From assembly GCF_030295425.1 (NCBI RefSeq), contig NZ_AP027081.1, positions 992,001-1,056,000 on the forward strand: 64,000 bases of DNA, in the 5' to 3' direction. Below are positions 48,501-56,348 of the stretch, piece by piece. The translations under genes and the position numbers were made by a program. Under the pieces are notes generated by a model. That model made no database searches. It was given only the letters and a program-made list of their open reading frames with translations, and was not told where the DNA came from. Each line of letters starts with the position of its first letter. Position 1 is the first letter of the stretch. The DNA is from Mesoterricola sediminis (lineage in GTDB: Bacteria > Acidobacteriota > Holophagae > Holophagales > Holophagaceae).

Positions 48501-48764
48501 TCAGGCGAGTCCCTGGGCCGCCAGATCGGCGAGGGTCCGCCGCACGTCCGCGGCCACATCCTGGCCGTCCGGAATGCGGAACCGCGTCCGGAGGGCGGCC
48601 TCGATGGCCTCGGGGGCGGCGCCCTCCCGGTGGAGTTCGTACACGACCCGGGCCGTGGGGTTGAGGATGCGCACCGCGTCCTCGGCGGCATCGTAGATCA
48701 TCAGGTCCCGGCCGACGGGCTTCTCGGATCTTGAGGTCATGGGGCTCCCGGGCTGGTGGTCCAT
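48501..48764 (-). CDS. PqqD-family small protein
   Basis: 87 aa. LMIYDAAEDAVRILNPTARVVYELHREGAAPEAIEAAL is the PqqD-like core: a short beta unit with LN-x-TA-x-x-V-x-E-L, then winged helices. PqqD-like domains deliver peptides to modifying enzymes, usually radical SAM proteins; none is seen here. ATG 48764 or 48740 may be used; the longer open frame belongs to the shadow of the FemAB gene. Convergent with the nucleotidyltransferase, 10 bp apart. Confidence 0.75.
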   Translation of the reverse strand: MDHQPGSPMTSRSEKPVGRDLMIYDAAEDAVRILNPTARVVYELHREGAAPEAIEAALRTRFRIPDGQDVAADVRRTLADLAAQGLA

Positions 48765-48796
48765 CTTCCGTCCCTCTCCTGGCTTTGGCAACGGCC

Positions 48797-49837
48797 TCAG
48801 GCCCGGCGGTACGCGGGGAAGAAGTCGGCCTCGTCCTCCGGCGGGCAGCCGGTGAGCGCGTGGTGGACCTCGGGGATGAGCACGCGCCGGAAGGTGGTGA
48901 ACTCCGCGGTGAGCGGGGAGAAGAGGCGCTTGAAGGCGAAGAGGGAATCCTGGCGGGCGCCGAGCCCCCCGCCCAGGTTGAGCAGCCGGTGGCCCTGGGC
49001 CGCCCCCCAGGCGCGCAGGGCGTCGATGAGGAGCTTGCCCGGCGAGAGGGCGGCGGCCTCCTCGCGGGTGCCGGTGAGGAAGTAGTGGACCAGGCCGCCC
49101 ACCGCCGTGAAGAAGGCGCCGCCCGTGATCGTCCCGTCCGGGGCCAGGCTGGTGGCCAGGTGGAAGCCGCCGCCGGGGGCCTGGCGCAGACGCTGGAACC
49201 AGGTCTCCGGGAAGAAGTAGGCCGGCGGCGCCTCCCGCCGCCGCATGGTGGCGTGGTAGGCCTCGACGACGGCGGGCAGGGTCTCCCAGGCGTCGTAGAC
49301 CACGGAGCAGCCCAGCTTCTCCAGGTGCCGGATGGTGGTGCGCAGCCGCCGCTGCATGCCCCGCTGGCCAGCCTCCCCGTCCTGGAGGTCCAGCCACACC
49401 GCGGGTCCGTGCACGCGGGTCTCCCCCAGGAGGGCGCGGGCCCAGGCGGGTGTCGGGAGGAAGGGGTTCGCCCGGGCGAAGAGGTTGACGATGCGGGCGC
49501 TTCGGAAGGCGGCCTGGAGGGCTTCGTCCATCGCCTGGACCGCCGCCGGGCCCGGATCGCCCCAGGCGAGGGGGCCCGGGTAGCCGTAGGGCGAGGCCGC
49601 GTCGAAGTGGCCGGGCTCGCCGAAGGCGTCCAGGGGCTGGCGGAGCAGGGGGACCAGGAAGCCCGCGTCCCCGGCCTCGGCCAGGAAGAGCAGGGGGTCG
49701 CCCTCGCCCGTTTCCGCGCAGGCCCGCAGGTAGGCGGGCGTGTGGAAGAAGTCATGGGGCAACTGGGCCAGCACCCGCGGCCACTGGACATCGTCGGCGG
49801 CGAGGAAGGTGGCGCGCTGGGGGGTGAGAATCCGCAA
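48797..49837 (-). CDS. FemAB/GNAT-type acyl- or aminoacyltransferase, first copy
   Basis: About 346 aa. The second half has the FemAB-like GNAT core: MQRRLRTTIRHLEKLGC, TITGGAFFTAVGGLVHYFLTGTREE, SPGKLLIDALRAWGAAQGHRLLNLGGGLG and a closing SLFAFKRLFSP. Such proteins transfer amino acids or acyl groups, in peptidoglycan or in exopolysaccharide systems. TTG 49837 is chosen because AGGA precedes it and a TATAAT (49886-49891) lies upstream; ATGs at 49942 and 49912 would lie upstream of that promoter. Confidence 0.75.
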   Translation of the reverse strand: MRILTPQRATFLAADDVQWPRVLAQLPHDFFHTPAYLRACAETGEGDPLLFLAEAGDAGFLVPLLRQPLDAFGEPGHFDAASPYGYPGPLAWGDPGPAAVQAMDEALQAAFRSARIVNLFARANPFLPTPAWARALLGETRVHGPAVWLDLQDGEAGQRGMQRRLRTTIRHLEKLGCSVVYDAWETLPAVVEAYHATMRRREAPPAYFFPETWFQRLRQAPGGGFHLATSLAPDGTITGGAFFTAVGGLVHYFLTGTREEAAALSPGKLLIDALRAWGAAQGHRLLNLGGGLGARQDSLFAFKRLFSPLTAEFTTFRRVLIPEVHHALTGCPPEDEADFFPAYRRA

Positions 49838-49885
49838 GGGCAGTCCTGTCAGACGTCGGGCGGAGGGCGAGGGAAGGTGAGGATT

Positions 49886-49924
49886 ATTATAGAGGGTTGG
49901 TTTCCGATTCATTGGGTCTAATAT
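49886..49924. promoter_or_regulatory. Divergent promoter pair between FemAB-like and sugar transferase genes
   Basis: Minus strand: TATAAT at 49886-49891 towards the FemAB-like gene. Plus strand: TTGGTT (49897-49902), 16 bp, TAATAT (49919-49924) towards the sugar transferase. The AT-rich stretch stands out sharply. The closeness of the two boxes would allow shared control. Confidence 0.55.
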
Positions 49925-49977
49925 GAGGTATTTTCCAATCATGCCCCTGTTGCTGGGGGCTTTTCAGGCGGATCTCC

Positions 49978-50658
49978 ATGGAGACAACCTCAGCCAGCCC
50001 GGCCACGCTCCCGCGTAACTTCTACAGGGTCGTGGGTAAGCGCCTTTTCGACGTGGCGGCCGCCGGCCTCCTGCTCCTCCTCACGACCCCGTTCTGGGTG
50101 CTCACGGCGATCCTCGTCCGCCTCAAAATGGGGTCGCCCGTGCTCTTCCGGCAGCAACGGCCCGGGTACGGCGGTAAGCCCTTTATGATGATCAAGTTCC
50201 GTTCCATGAGCGATGAGCGGGGATCCGATGGAGAGCTCCTGCCCGACGCCCAGCGCCTGGGGCGTTTCGGCAGCATTCTGCGATCCAGCAGCCTGGATGA
50301 GCTGCCCGAGCTGCTGAATGTGCTCAAAGGGGACATGAGCCTCGTGGGACCCCGGCCCCTCCTCATGCAGTACCTGCCTCTCTACACCCCCGAACAGGCC
50401 CGGCGGCACCACGCGCTCCCGGGCATCACGGGGTGGGCCCAGATCAACGGGCGCAACGTCATCAAGCTCAGCCGCCGGGTCGAGCTGGACGTGTGGTACG
50501 TGGACCACCAGAGCTTCCTCCTGGACCTCAAGATCCTGGCCCTCACCCTGCCGCGGGTGCTCTCGAGCCGGGGGGTCATCGTGGCCGAGACCTACGAGGA
50601 GATGATGGACCTGGGCCGCGGGGACGATCAGGGCGCGGGGGCCGGCAGGGACCGGTAG
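49978..50658 (+). CDS. Initiating sugar-1-phosphate transferase (bacterial sugar transferase family)
   Basis: 226 aa, monotopic PglC-like size. KRLFDVAAAGLLLLLTTPFWVL is the re-entrant membrane helix, followed by GSPVLFRQQRPGYGGKPFMMIKFRSM, SLDELPELLNVLKGDMSLVGPRPLL with the catalytic Asp-Glu, and PGITGWAQINGRN. It attaches the first sugar phosphate to undecaprenyl phosphate and so starts a glycan. The sugar used cannot be read. It has its own promoter and overlaps the convergent FemAB-like gene by 31 bp. Confidence 0.92.
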   Translation: METTSASPATLPRNFYRVVGKRLFDVAAAGLLLLLTTPFWVLTAILVRLKMGSPVLFRQQRPGYGGKPFMMIKFRSMSDERGSDGELLPDAQRLGRFGSILRSSSLDELPELLNVLKGDMSLVGPRPLLMQYLPLYTPEQARRHHALPGITGWAQINGRNVIKLSRRVELDVWYVDHQSFLLDLKILALTLPRVLSSRGVIVAETYEEMMDLGRGDDQGAGAGRDR

Positions 50659-51686
50659 GCGGGGAAGTAGCCGTCCGCCGGGCGCTGGCCCGGGTGGGCT
50701 TCCGCCCAGGCGTCCACGCACGCCTGGTACCGGGCCGGGTCGTGGATGCGCTGGAAGACGCTGAAGATCACCCGCAGGGGGGAGAACCCGGCCTTGAAGC
50801 GGAAGATGCCGTCGCCGGGCTGGTAGCCGCCGCCGCAGAGGAGCCGGCGCCGGCCCTCCCGGGCGCACCGCTTCATGGCCTCGAAGTGGTAGGCGTTCAC
50901 GGGGCGCACCCGGGCCTGGTCCAGGTCCGCGGCCGACAGGTGCCAGTAGACGTTGGCGTCGTCCTGGAAGTAGAGGCCCCCGGCGACCACGCGGCCCTCG
51001 TGCTCGGCCAGGAGGGTGAAGGCGTGGGGCCCCAGGGTCCGGTGGATCTCCAGGAAGTAGTCCGGGGGGAGGTAGTACCGGTCCAGGGCCGCCCGCCGCA
51101 CCATGGTTTCGTGGTGGAGGGCGTGGAAGGCCAGCACGTCCGCGTCGGTCTCGGCCTGCCGGACCTCCACCCCCGCCTCCATGGCCTGGCGCGTCTGGCG
51201 CCGGGTGTCCGAGGAGAGGGACTGGCTCCAGAGGGCGGCCTCGCCCAGGGTGAGATCGATGTAGACCAGTTCGCGGTTCACCCGGAGGCCCTCGGCGGGG
51301 AGGAGGTCCTCCTGGGCCTGCCAGGGGTTCAGGTGGGCGAACTCCGCCACGATCCCTTCCTGGTCGCACCAGGCGTCGAAGGCGGCCTGGAAGGCCCCGG
51401 GCTCGGGTCCCGTCGTCGTGCCCACGAGGATGGGGCCCGTGTACTCCGGCGTGGTCGTGTCCCAGAGGGGGGGCGTGGCGGCGCCCGCCTGGGGTTCCAC
51501 GGACCGGAGGAAGCAGGGGTAGGCCACGTGGCCGCCGGGGCAGGGCATCACGAAGAGCCGCCCCACCTGCCCGAAGTACCGCTCCTGGAGCCGCACGTAC
51601 TCCAGCGAGCCCAGCACGCTGACGGAGGCGGGCAGGGCCTCGCGCCAGGCGGCCTCGTCCCGGGTGGTCAACACGCGCCAGGTCAC
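50628..51686 (-). CDS. FemAB/GNAT-type acyl- or aminoacyltransferase, second copy
   Basis: 352 aa. LSSDTRRQTRQAMEAGVEVRQAETDADVLAFHALHHETMVRR and LLAEHEGRVVAGGLYFQDDANVYWHLSAADLDQARVRPVNAYHFEAMKRCA match the same family as the protein at 48797-49837; FRFKAGFSPLRV parallels its FAFKRLFSP. Whole-length similarity between the two is low by eye. It is translationally coupled to the proline dehydrogenase upstream (ATGA overlap). Confidence 0.75.
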   Translation of the reverse strand: MTWRVLTTRDEAAWREALPASVSVLGSLEYVRLQERYFGQVGRLFVMPCPGGHVAYPCFLRSVEPQAGAATPPLWDTTTPEYTGPILVGTTTGPEPGAFQAAFDAWCDQEGIVAEFAHLNPWQAQEDLLPAEGLRVNRELVYIDLTLGEAALWSQSLSSDTRRQTRQAMEAGVEVRQAETDADVLAFHALHHETMVRRAALDRYYLPPDYFLEIHRTLGPHAFTLLAEHEGRVVAGGLYFQDDANVYWHLSAADLDQARVRPVNAYHFEAMKRCAREGRRRLLCGGGYQPGDGIFRFKAGFSPLRVIFSVFQRIHDPARYQACVDAWAEAHPGQRPADGYFPAYRSLPAPAP

Positions 51687-52591
51687 CGGAGCCCTCCCTT
51701 GGGGCCCAGGGCCGCGGCGGGGTCCTGGCGGATGCAGCCCAGGACGTATTCGTACCAGTGGGTGCCGAAGGGCACGTAGGCCCGCACCCGGAAGCCCCGG
51801 GCGACCAGGGACCGCGCCAGCTCAGGCTTGACGCCGTAGAGGAGCTGGAATTCGAAGCTGCGGGGATCGCGTCCCGCCCGGGCCGCGACCTCGATGGCCC
51901 GTTCGATCGCGGCCGGGTCGTGGCTCGCCAGCGCCAGGGCCCCGCCCCGGACCAGGATCGTCTCCAGGTCGGCGAGGAAGGCCCGGTCCACCTCGGGGCG
52001 GCTCCGCAGGGCCACCTCCGGGGACTCCCAGTAGCCGCCCTTCACGAGGCGGATGCCCGCCCCGGCGCCGAGCATCCGCTCGAGGTCGGCGGGATTGCGC
52101 TTGAGGTAGGACTGGAGCACGACGCCGACGCCGCCCGGGTGGGACGCCAGGGCCGCCTCCACCAGGTCCAGGGTCGCGTCCACGTAGGCCGACTCCTCCA
52201 TGTCCACCCGCACGAAGACCTGGGCCTCCCGGGCCGCGTCGAGGATCCGGGCGAGCTGCTGCCGGGCCAGGTCCAGGTCCACGTCCAGGCCGATCTGGGT
52301 GAGCTTGAGGGAGAGGTGGGCGTCCAGGCCTTCGGCGCGGATGGCCTGGACGCAGGCGATGACGCGGCCGGCGGCGGCCTCCGCCTCCGCCCGGTCACGC
52401 ACGTGGGTGCCGATGACGTTGAGGGTGCCAGCGATCCCCTGGGCGTTCAGGGTCCGCACGGCCGCGAGCCCCGCCTCCAGGTTCTCCCCGGCCACGAACC
52501 GCCAGGCGAGATCCCGGAGGAAGGGCGTGCTCATGGCGAATTTGCGAAGCCAAGGTTGGCGGGCGAACCTCGACACCAACGTTCGGAACAC
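51683..52591 (-). CDS. Proline dehydrogenase
   Basis: 302-aa FAD-dependent barrel of the monofunctional type. Motifs: HLSLKLTQIGLDVD, VRVDMEESAYVDATLDL, GVVLQSYLKRNPADLERM, IRLVKGGYWESPEVA and FEFQLLYGVKPELA. It oxidises proline to pyrroline-5-carboxylate and passes electrons to quinone. GTG 52591 has GGAGG seven bases upstream; the frame open to 52660 is not needed. No P5C dehydrogenase is in the window. Confidence 0.93.
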   Translation of the reverse strand: MFRTLVSRFARQPWLRKFAMSTPFLRDLAWRFVAGENLEAGLAAVRTLNAQGIAGTLNVIGTHVRDRAEAEAAAGRVIACVQAIRAEGLDAHLSLKLTQIGLDVDLDLARQQLARILDAAREAQVFVRVDMEESAYVDATLDLVEAALASHPGGVGVVLQSYLKRNPADLERMLGAGAGIRLVKGGYWESPEVALRSRPEVDRAFLADLETILVRGGALALASHDPAAIERAIEVAARAGRDPRSFEFQLLYGVKPELARSLVARGFRVRAYVPFGTHWYEYVLGCIRQDPAAALGPKGGLR

Positions 52592-52831
52592 CCTGGATCC
52601 TCCACTGGTCGCTTGTGTGATCGGCAAAACCACCATGGCAGGGATGGCACGGGGTTGCATCCATTATTTCCAGGTCGGGGTCATGAGCCGCCAGTCGAAC
52701 TCCCCGGCGGAAGGTGGATCGGGTCCCGGATCGCTCGGTTGATCTTTCTCGAAGCACCCGAGGCCCTTTTATGTCATATGTGGAGAAGATACCGGCCGGA
52801 CAACCCTTGCCTGCCGTGTCCAGGAGGCGGG
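52592..52831. other. Spacer between divergent proline dehydrogenase and ATP-grasp genes
   Basis: 240 bp, less GC-rich than its surroundings, with AT-rich patches at 52610-52680 and 52735-52785. TTGATC (52739) and TTATGT (52768) face the ATP-grasp gene but are too far apart for one standard promoter. I see no gene here. Confidence 0.35.
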
Positions 52832-53797
52832 TTGAACATCCTGATCACCAGCGCTGGCCGGCGATCCTCCCTCGTGGAGGCCTTCAAGGCGGCTGCCCAT
52901 CCGCGCGGAGGGCGGGTCCTCGTCGCGGACGTGGATGCCCTGGCGCCCACCTGCGCCCTGGCGGACGGCGCCTTCCAGGTGCCCAAGGTGACCCACCCCG
53001 ACTACCTGGCCACCCTCCTGGCGCTTTGCCGGGCCGAGGGCGTGCGGGTGGTGGTCCCCACCATCGACACCGAACTGCCGGTGCTCGCCCATGAGGCCCA
53101 GGTCTTCCGGTCCGCGGGGATCCTGCCCGTGATCTCCCAGCCGGCCTTCATCGAGATCTGCATGGACAAGTGGCGGACCGCCGAAGTCTTCGCGGGCGCG
53201 GGGGTGGCGGTGCCGCGCTCCTGGCTGCCCGGGATGCCCGCGCCCCCGGATCTGGACCAGGTCTTCGTGAAGCCCCGCCGGGGCAGCGCCAGTCTGCACG
53301 CCTATGCGGCGCCCGCGGCGGACCTCCCGCGCCTCCTGCCCCAGGTGCCCGATCCCATCCTCCAGGAACTCCTGGACGGCCGGGAAGTGACCATCGACGC
53401 CTTCCTCGATTTCGACGGGCGGCCCCTCCACTACGTCCCCCGGGAGCGCATCCGGACCCTGGGCGGCGAATCCATCCAGGGGGTCACCCTGGACCTCCCG
53501 GACCTGGACGCGTGGCTGGGGGGGATCCTCGGGGTGTGCTCCCGGCTGGGCGCCCGGGGGCCCCTGACCCTGCAGGCCTTCCTCACGGCCCGGGGGCCCG
53601 TGCTCACCGAGATCAACCCGCGCTTCGGAGGCGGCTTCCCCCTGGCCCGGGCCGCCGGAGGCGACTACCCCGCCTGGATCCTGGACCTGGCTGAAGGGCG
53701 CCCCGTGGCGCCGAGCCTGGGGGCGTACCGGCGCGGCCTCTACATGACCCGCCACTACACGGAGATCTTCCTGGACCGGCTCCCGTGGCCCCTGTGA
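52832..53797 (+). CDS. ATP-grasp ligase (carbamoyl-phosphate-synthase-like)
   Basis: 321 aa. N-terminal pre-ATP-grasp Rossmann domain (NILITSAGRRSSLVEAFKAA, VVVPTIDTELPVLA), ATP-binding part (VFVKPRRGSASLHAY, ILQELLDGREVTIDAFLDFDG) and metal ligands in LTEINPRFGGGFPLARAAGGDYPAWIL. The architecture is that of small CarB-like ligases found in polysaccharide and peptide clusters, joining a carboxylate to an amine. TTG 52832 with AGGAGG four bases upstream is the start. It overlaps the HAD gene by 4 bp. Confidence 0.85.
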   Translation: MNILITSAGRRSSLVEAFKAAAHPRGGRVLVADVDALAPTCALADGAFQVPKVTHPDYLATLLALCRAEGVRVVVPTIDTELPVLAHEAQVFRSAGILPVISQPAFIEICMDKWRTAEVFAGAGVAVPRSWLPGMPAPPDLDQVFVKPRRGSASLHAYAAPAADLPRLLPQVPDPILQELLDGREVTIDAFLDFDGRPLHYVPRERIRTLGGESIQGVTLDLPDLDAWLGGILGVCSRLGARGPLTLQAFLTARGPVLTEINPRFGGGFPLARAAGGDYPAWILDLAEGRPVAPSLGAYRRGLYMTRHYTEIFLDRLPWPL

Positions 53798-54486
53798 AGG
53801 CCCTCGTCTTCGACCTGGACGACACGCTCTACCCGGAGGCCGCGTACGTGCGCAGCGGGTTCCAGGCCGTCGCCCGGTTCCTCCGGGCGGAGGCGGGGCT
53901 GGACCCGGAGGCGGTGTTCCTCCGGCTCTGGACCGCCCACTTGCGGGGCGATCGTGGCCGCCTCTTCGACGACCTCCTGGCCGGCCACCCGGAGGTGACC
54001 TGCGGGCCGGCCCGCCTCGTGGAGGTCTACCGGACCCACGTCCCCGGCCTCCGGCTCTACCCGGGCATGGCGCGCCTCCTGGACGCGGCCGCCGCCCGGG
54101 GCCTCCGCCTGGCCCTCATCAGCGACGGCTGGCTCGACGCCCAGGTCCGCAAGGCGGCGGCCCTGGACCTCCCCCGCTGGTTCGACCCGGTGCGGTTCAC
54201 CGATACCTGGGGCCGGGCCTACTGGAAGCCCCATCCCCGGGCCTTCGAGGAGGCGGAGCGGCGCCTGGGGCTGCCGCCGGAGGCCCTGGTCTACGTCGCC
54301 AACAACCCCGCCAAGGATTTCGAGGCCCCCCGCGCCCGGGGCTGGCGCACCGTCCGGGTGGTCCATCCGGGCCAGGTGCCCTGCGGCCCGGCCACGGTGG
54401 AGGCGGACGCGGTCGGCCGGGGTGCGGCCGGTCTCCAGGCCATTCTGGCGAGCTGGGATGCGGGGTGGCTTGTAAATACACGCTAA
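53794..54486 (+). CDS. HAD-family hydrolase
   Basis: 230 aa. (M)KALVFDLDDTLYPEAAYV (motif I with both catalytic Asp), LRLALISDGWLDAQ (motif II), YWKPHPRAFEEAERRLG (motif III) and VYVANNPAKDFEAPRARGW (motif IV). Subfamily IA with an alpha-helical cap; YVANNPAKDF resembles the sugar-phosphatase-like group common in glycan clusters. GTG 53794 overlaps the ATP-grasp stop; GTG 53785 is possible. Confidence 0.85.
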   Translation: MKALVFDLDDTLYPEAAYVRSGFQAVARFLRAEAGLDPEAVFLRLWTAHLRGDRGRLFDDLLAGHPEVTCGPARLVEVYRTHVPGLRLYPGMARLLDAAAARGLRLALISDGWLDAQVRKAAALDLPRWFDPVRFTDTWGRAYWKPHPRAFEEAERRLGLPPEALVYVANNPAKDFEAPRARGWRTVRVVHPGQVPCGPATVEADAVGRGAAGLQAILASWDAGWLVNTR

Positions 54487-54565
54487 AGTGTTGAAAAAAT
54501 CGATGGGAAAGCCGGTCGGCTTTCGCTAAGGTACCCCCAGCGGAACCACCCCCAGCGAAGGAACC

Positions 54566-55768
54566 ATGAACGGACAACCCGCCTCCCCCGTCACCCGGAT
54601 CTCCCCCTACGCGCCCTGGCCCTTCTACGCGCCCGATGAGGTGGACGCCGTGACCCGGGCCCTGGCCTCCGGCAAGGTGAACTACTGGACCGGGGACGAG
54701 ACGCGCGCCTTCGAGCGGGAGTACGCGGCGGCCGCCGGCGTCCCCCACGCGGTGGCCGTCTGCAACGGCACCTCGGCCCTGGAACTGGCCCTCTACGCCC
54801 TGGACATCCCGCCCGGCTCGGAGATCATCACCACGCCCCGCACCTTCATCGCGAGCGCCAGCTGCATCGTCATGCGCGGCTGCGTGCCCGTCCTGGCGGA
54901 CGTGGATCCCGTCAGTCAGAACATCACGGCGGAGACGATCGCCCGCGTGATCACCCCCCGCACCCGGGCCGTCATTCCTGTTCATTTGGCCGGCTGGCCC
55001 TGCGACATGGATCCCATCCTGGAGCTGGCCGAGCGCCATGGGCTCAAGGTCATCGAGGACTGCGCCCAGGCCAACGGCGCCACGTACAAGGGCCGTCCGG
55101 TGGGATCCCTCGGCCACATGGCCGCCTTCTCCTTCTGCCAGGACAAGATCATCACCACCGGCGGGGAGGGCGGCATGGTCACCACCTCCGACCGCGCCCT
55201 CTGGGAGCGGGCCTGGAGCTTCAAGGACCACGGCAAGAGCTGGGACGCCGTGTACAACCGGACCCACGCCCCCGGGTTCCGGTGGCTCCACGAAAGCTTC
55301 GGCACGAACTGGCGCATGACCGAGCTCCAGGCCGCCATCGGCCGCGTCCAGCTCGCCAAGCTGCCGGAGTGGACCCGCCTCCGCCGGGCCAACCTGGCGC
55401 GCTTCAACGCCCTCTGGAGCCGCTTCGCCTGCCTGCGCACCACCCCCGCCCCGGCGGAGATCGGGCACGCGGCCTACAAGGCCTACGTGTTCGTCCGGCC
55501 CGAAGGCCTGAAGCCCGGCTGGACCCGGGACCGGATCCTGGCGGAACTGACCGAGCGGGGCGTGCCCAGCTTCAGCGGCTCCTGCAGCGAGATCTACCTG
55601 GAGAAGGCCTTCACGGACAGCCCCTACGGGCCCTTCCCCACCCTGCCCGTGGCCCGGGAGCTGGGGGAGACGAGCCTCATGTTCCAGATCCACCCCAACC
55701 TGACGGAGACGAACCTGGGCGAGACCGAGGCCGCCATGGCCGAGGTCTTCGGGCAGGCCTCGCGCTGA
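54566..55768 (+). CDS. DegT/DnrJ/EryC1/StrS-type sugar aminotransferase
   Basis: 400 aa PLP enzyme. VAVCNGTSALELALYALDIPPGSEIITTPRTFIASA, VIEDCAQANGATYKGRPVGSLGHMAAFSFCQDKIITTGGEGGMVTT with the PLP Lys in CQDK, and GTNWRMTELQAAIGRVQLAKLPEW are family marks. It aminates a nucleotide-linked 3- or 4-keto sugar. The 80-bp spacer upstream is AT-rich and holds the hairpin GAAAGCC/GGCTTTC. Together with the sugar transferase it suggests an amino-deoxysugar in the glycan. Confidence 0.9.
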   Translation: MNGQPASPVTRISPYAPWPFYAPDEVDAVTRALASGKVNYWTGDETRAFEREYAAAAGVPHAVAVCNGTSALELALYALDIPPGSEIITTPRTFIASASCIVMRGCVPVLADVDPVSQNITAETIARVITPRTRAVIPVHLAGWPCDMDPILELAERHGLKVIEDCAQANGATYKGRPVGSLGHMAAFSFCQDKIITTGGEGGMVTTSDRALWERAWSFKDHGKSWDAVYNRTHAPGFRWLHESFGTNWRMTELQAAIGRVQLAKLPEWTRLRRANLARFNALWSRFACLRTTPAPAEIGHAAYKAYVFVRPEGLKPGWTRDRILAELTERGVPSFSGSCSEIYLEKAFTDSPYGPFPTLPVARELGETSLMFQIHPNLTETNLGETEAAMAEVFGQASR

Positions 55769-55774
55769 ACGGAT

Positions 55775-56317
55775 CTACTGCGGCTTCCGGGAACGGAGGA
55801 GCCGGGCCGGGTTGCCGCCCACGATGGCGTAGGGGGGGACGTCCTTGGTCACCACGGCGCCGGCGGCGATGATGGACCCGCGGCCCAGGCGGCGCCCGGG
55901 CAGGATGATGGCGTTGGTGCCGATCCACACATCGTCCTCGATGACCACGGCCCCGCCGCCCACGTAGCCCTGGTCCAGCATGGGCACGGTCAGGTCGTCG
56001 AAGCGGTGGTTCTGGGTGAGGATCACCACCCCGGGGGCCATCATCACGTCATCGCCGATGTCCAGGGGCCCGCCCACCCGGCAGTTGACGCCGATGCCGG
56101 ATCGCTTGCCCACGCGGATGCCGCGCCCGCTGCCGAAGTCGGCCCCGTGTTCGATGTTGGCCCCGGCGCCCACCCCGTCCAGGAGGAATCGGGCCAGGAA
56201 GCGGCGAAGGGCGCCCGCGCCGAAGGCATAGGCCCGGGCCGAGCCGGGCAGGTGCCGGGCGAACGCGTAGTACAGCATGAACGCGGGCAGGCGGAGCAGG
56301 GCTTTCATGGGAGGCAT
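55775..56317 (-). CDS. Hexapeptide-repeat acyltransferase (WbbJ/WcaF-like)
   Basis: 180 aa. Left-handed beta-helix repeats: [32 protein letters not shown], then [50 protein letters not shown]. The NH pair in TQNHRF is the usual catalytic His of O-acetyltransferases in sugar clusters. It likely acetylates a sugar. ATG 56308 is an alternative start. Convergent with the aminotransferase, 6 bp apart. Confidence 0.88.
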   Translation of the reverse strand: MPPMKALLRLPAFMLYYAFARHLPGSARAYAFGAGALRRFLARFLLDGVGAGANIEHGADFGSGRGIRVGKRSGIGVNCRVGGPLDIGDDVMMAPGVVILTQNHRFDDLTVPMLDQGYVGGGAVVIEDDVWIGTNAIILPGRRLGRGSIIAAGAVVTKDVPPYAIVGGNPARLLRSRKPQ

Positions 56318-56348
56318 GGTCCCATGAGGCCGGCCCGCCTGCCAGGGA

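Noticed and set aside
54480-54565. AT-rich stretch before the DegT gene considered as a promoter
   Set aside because: TTG-type -35 candidates (TTGTAA, TTGAAA) have no -10 at 16-18 bp, and a small GAAAGCC/GGCTTTC hairpin intervenes; no defined promoter can be drawn.
49978-56317. A complete bacillosamine (PglC-D-E-F) pathway
   Set aside because: The acyltransferase looks like a WbbJ/WcaF O-acetyltransferase and not PglD, and no dehydratase (PglF) is present, so the sugar cannot be named.
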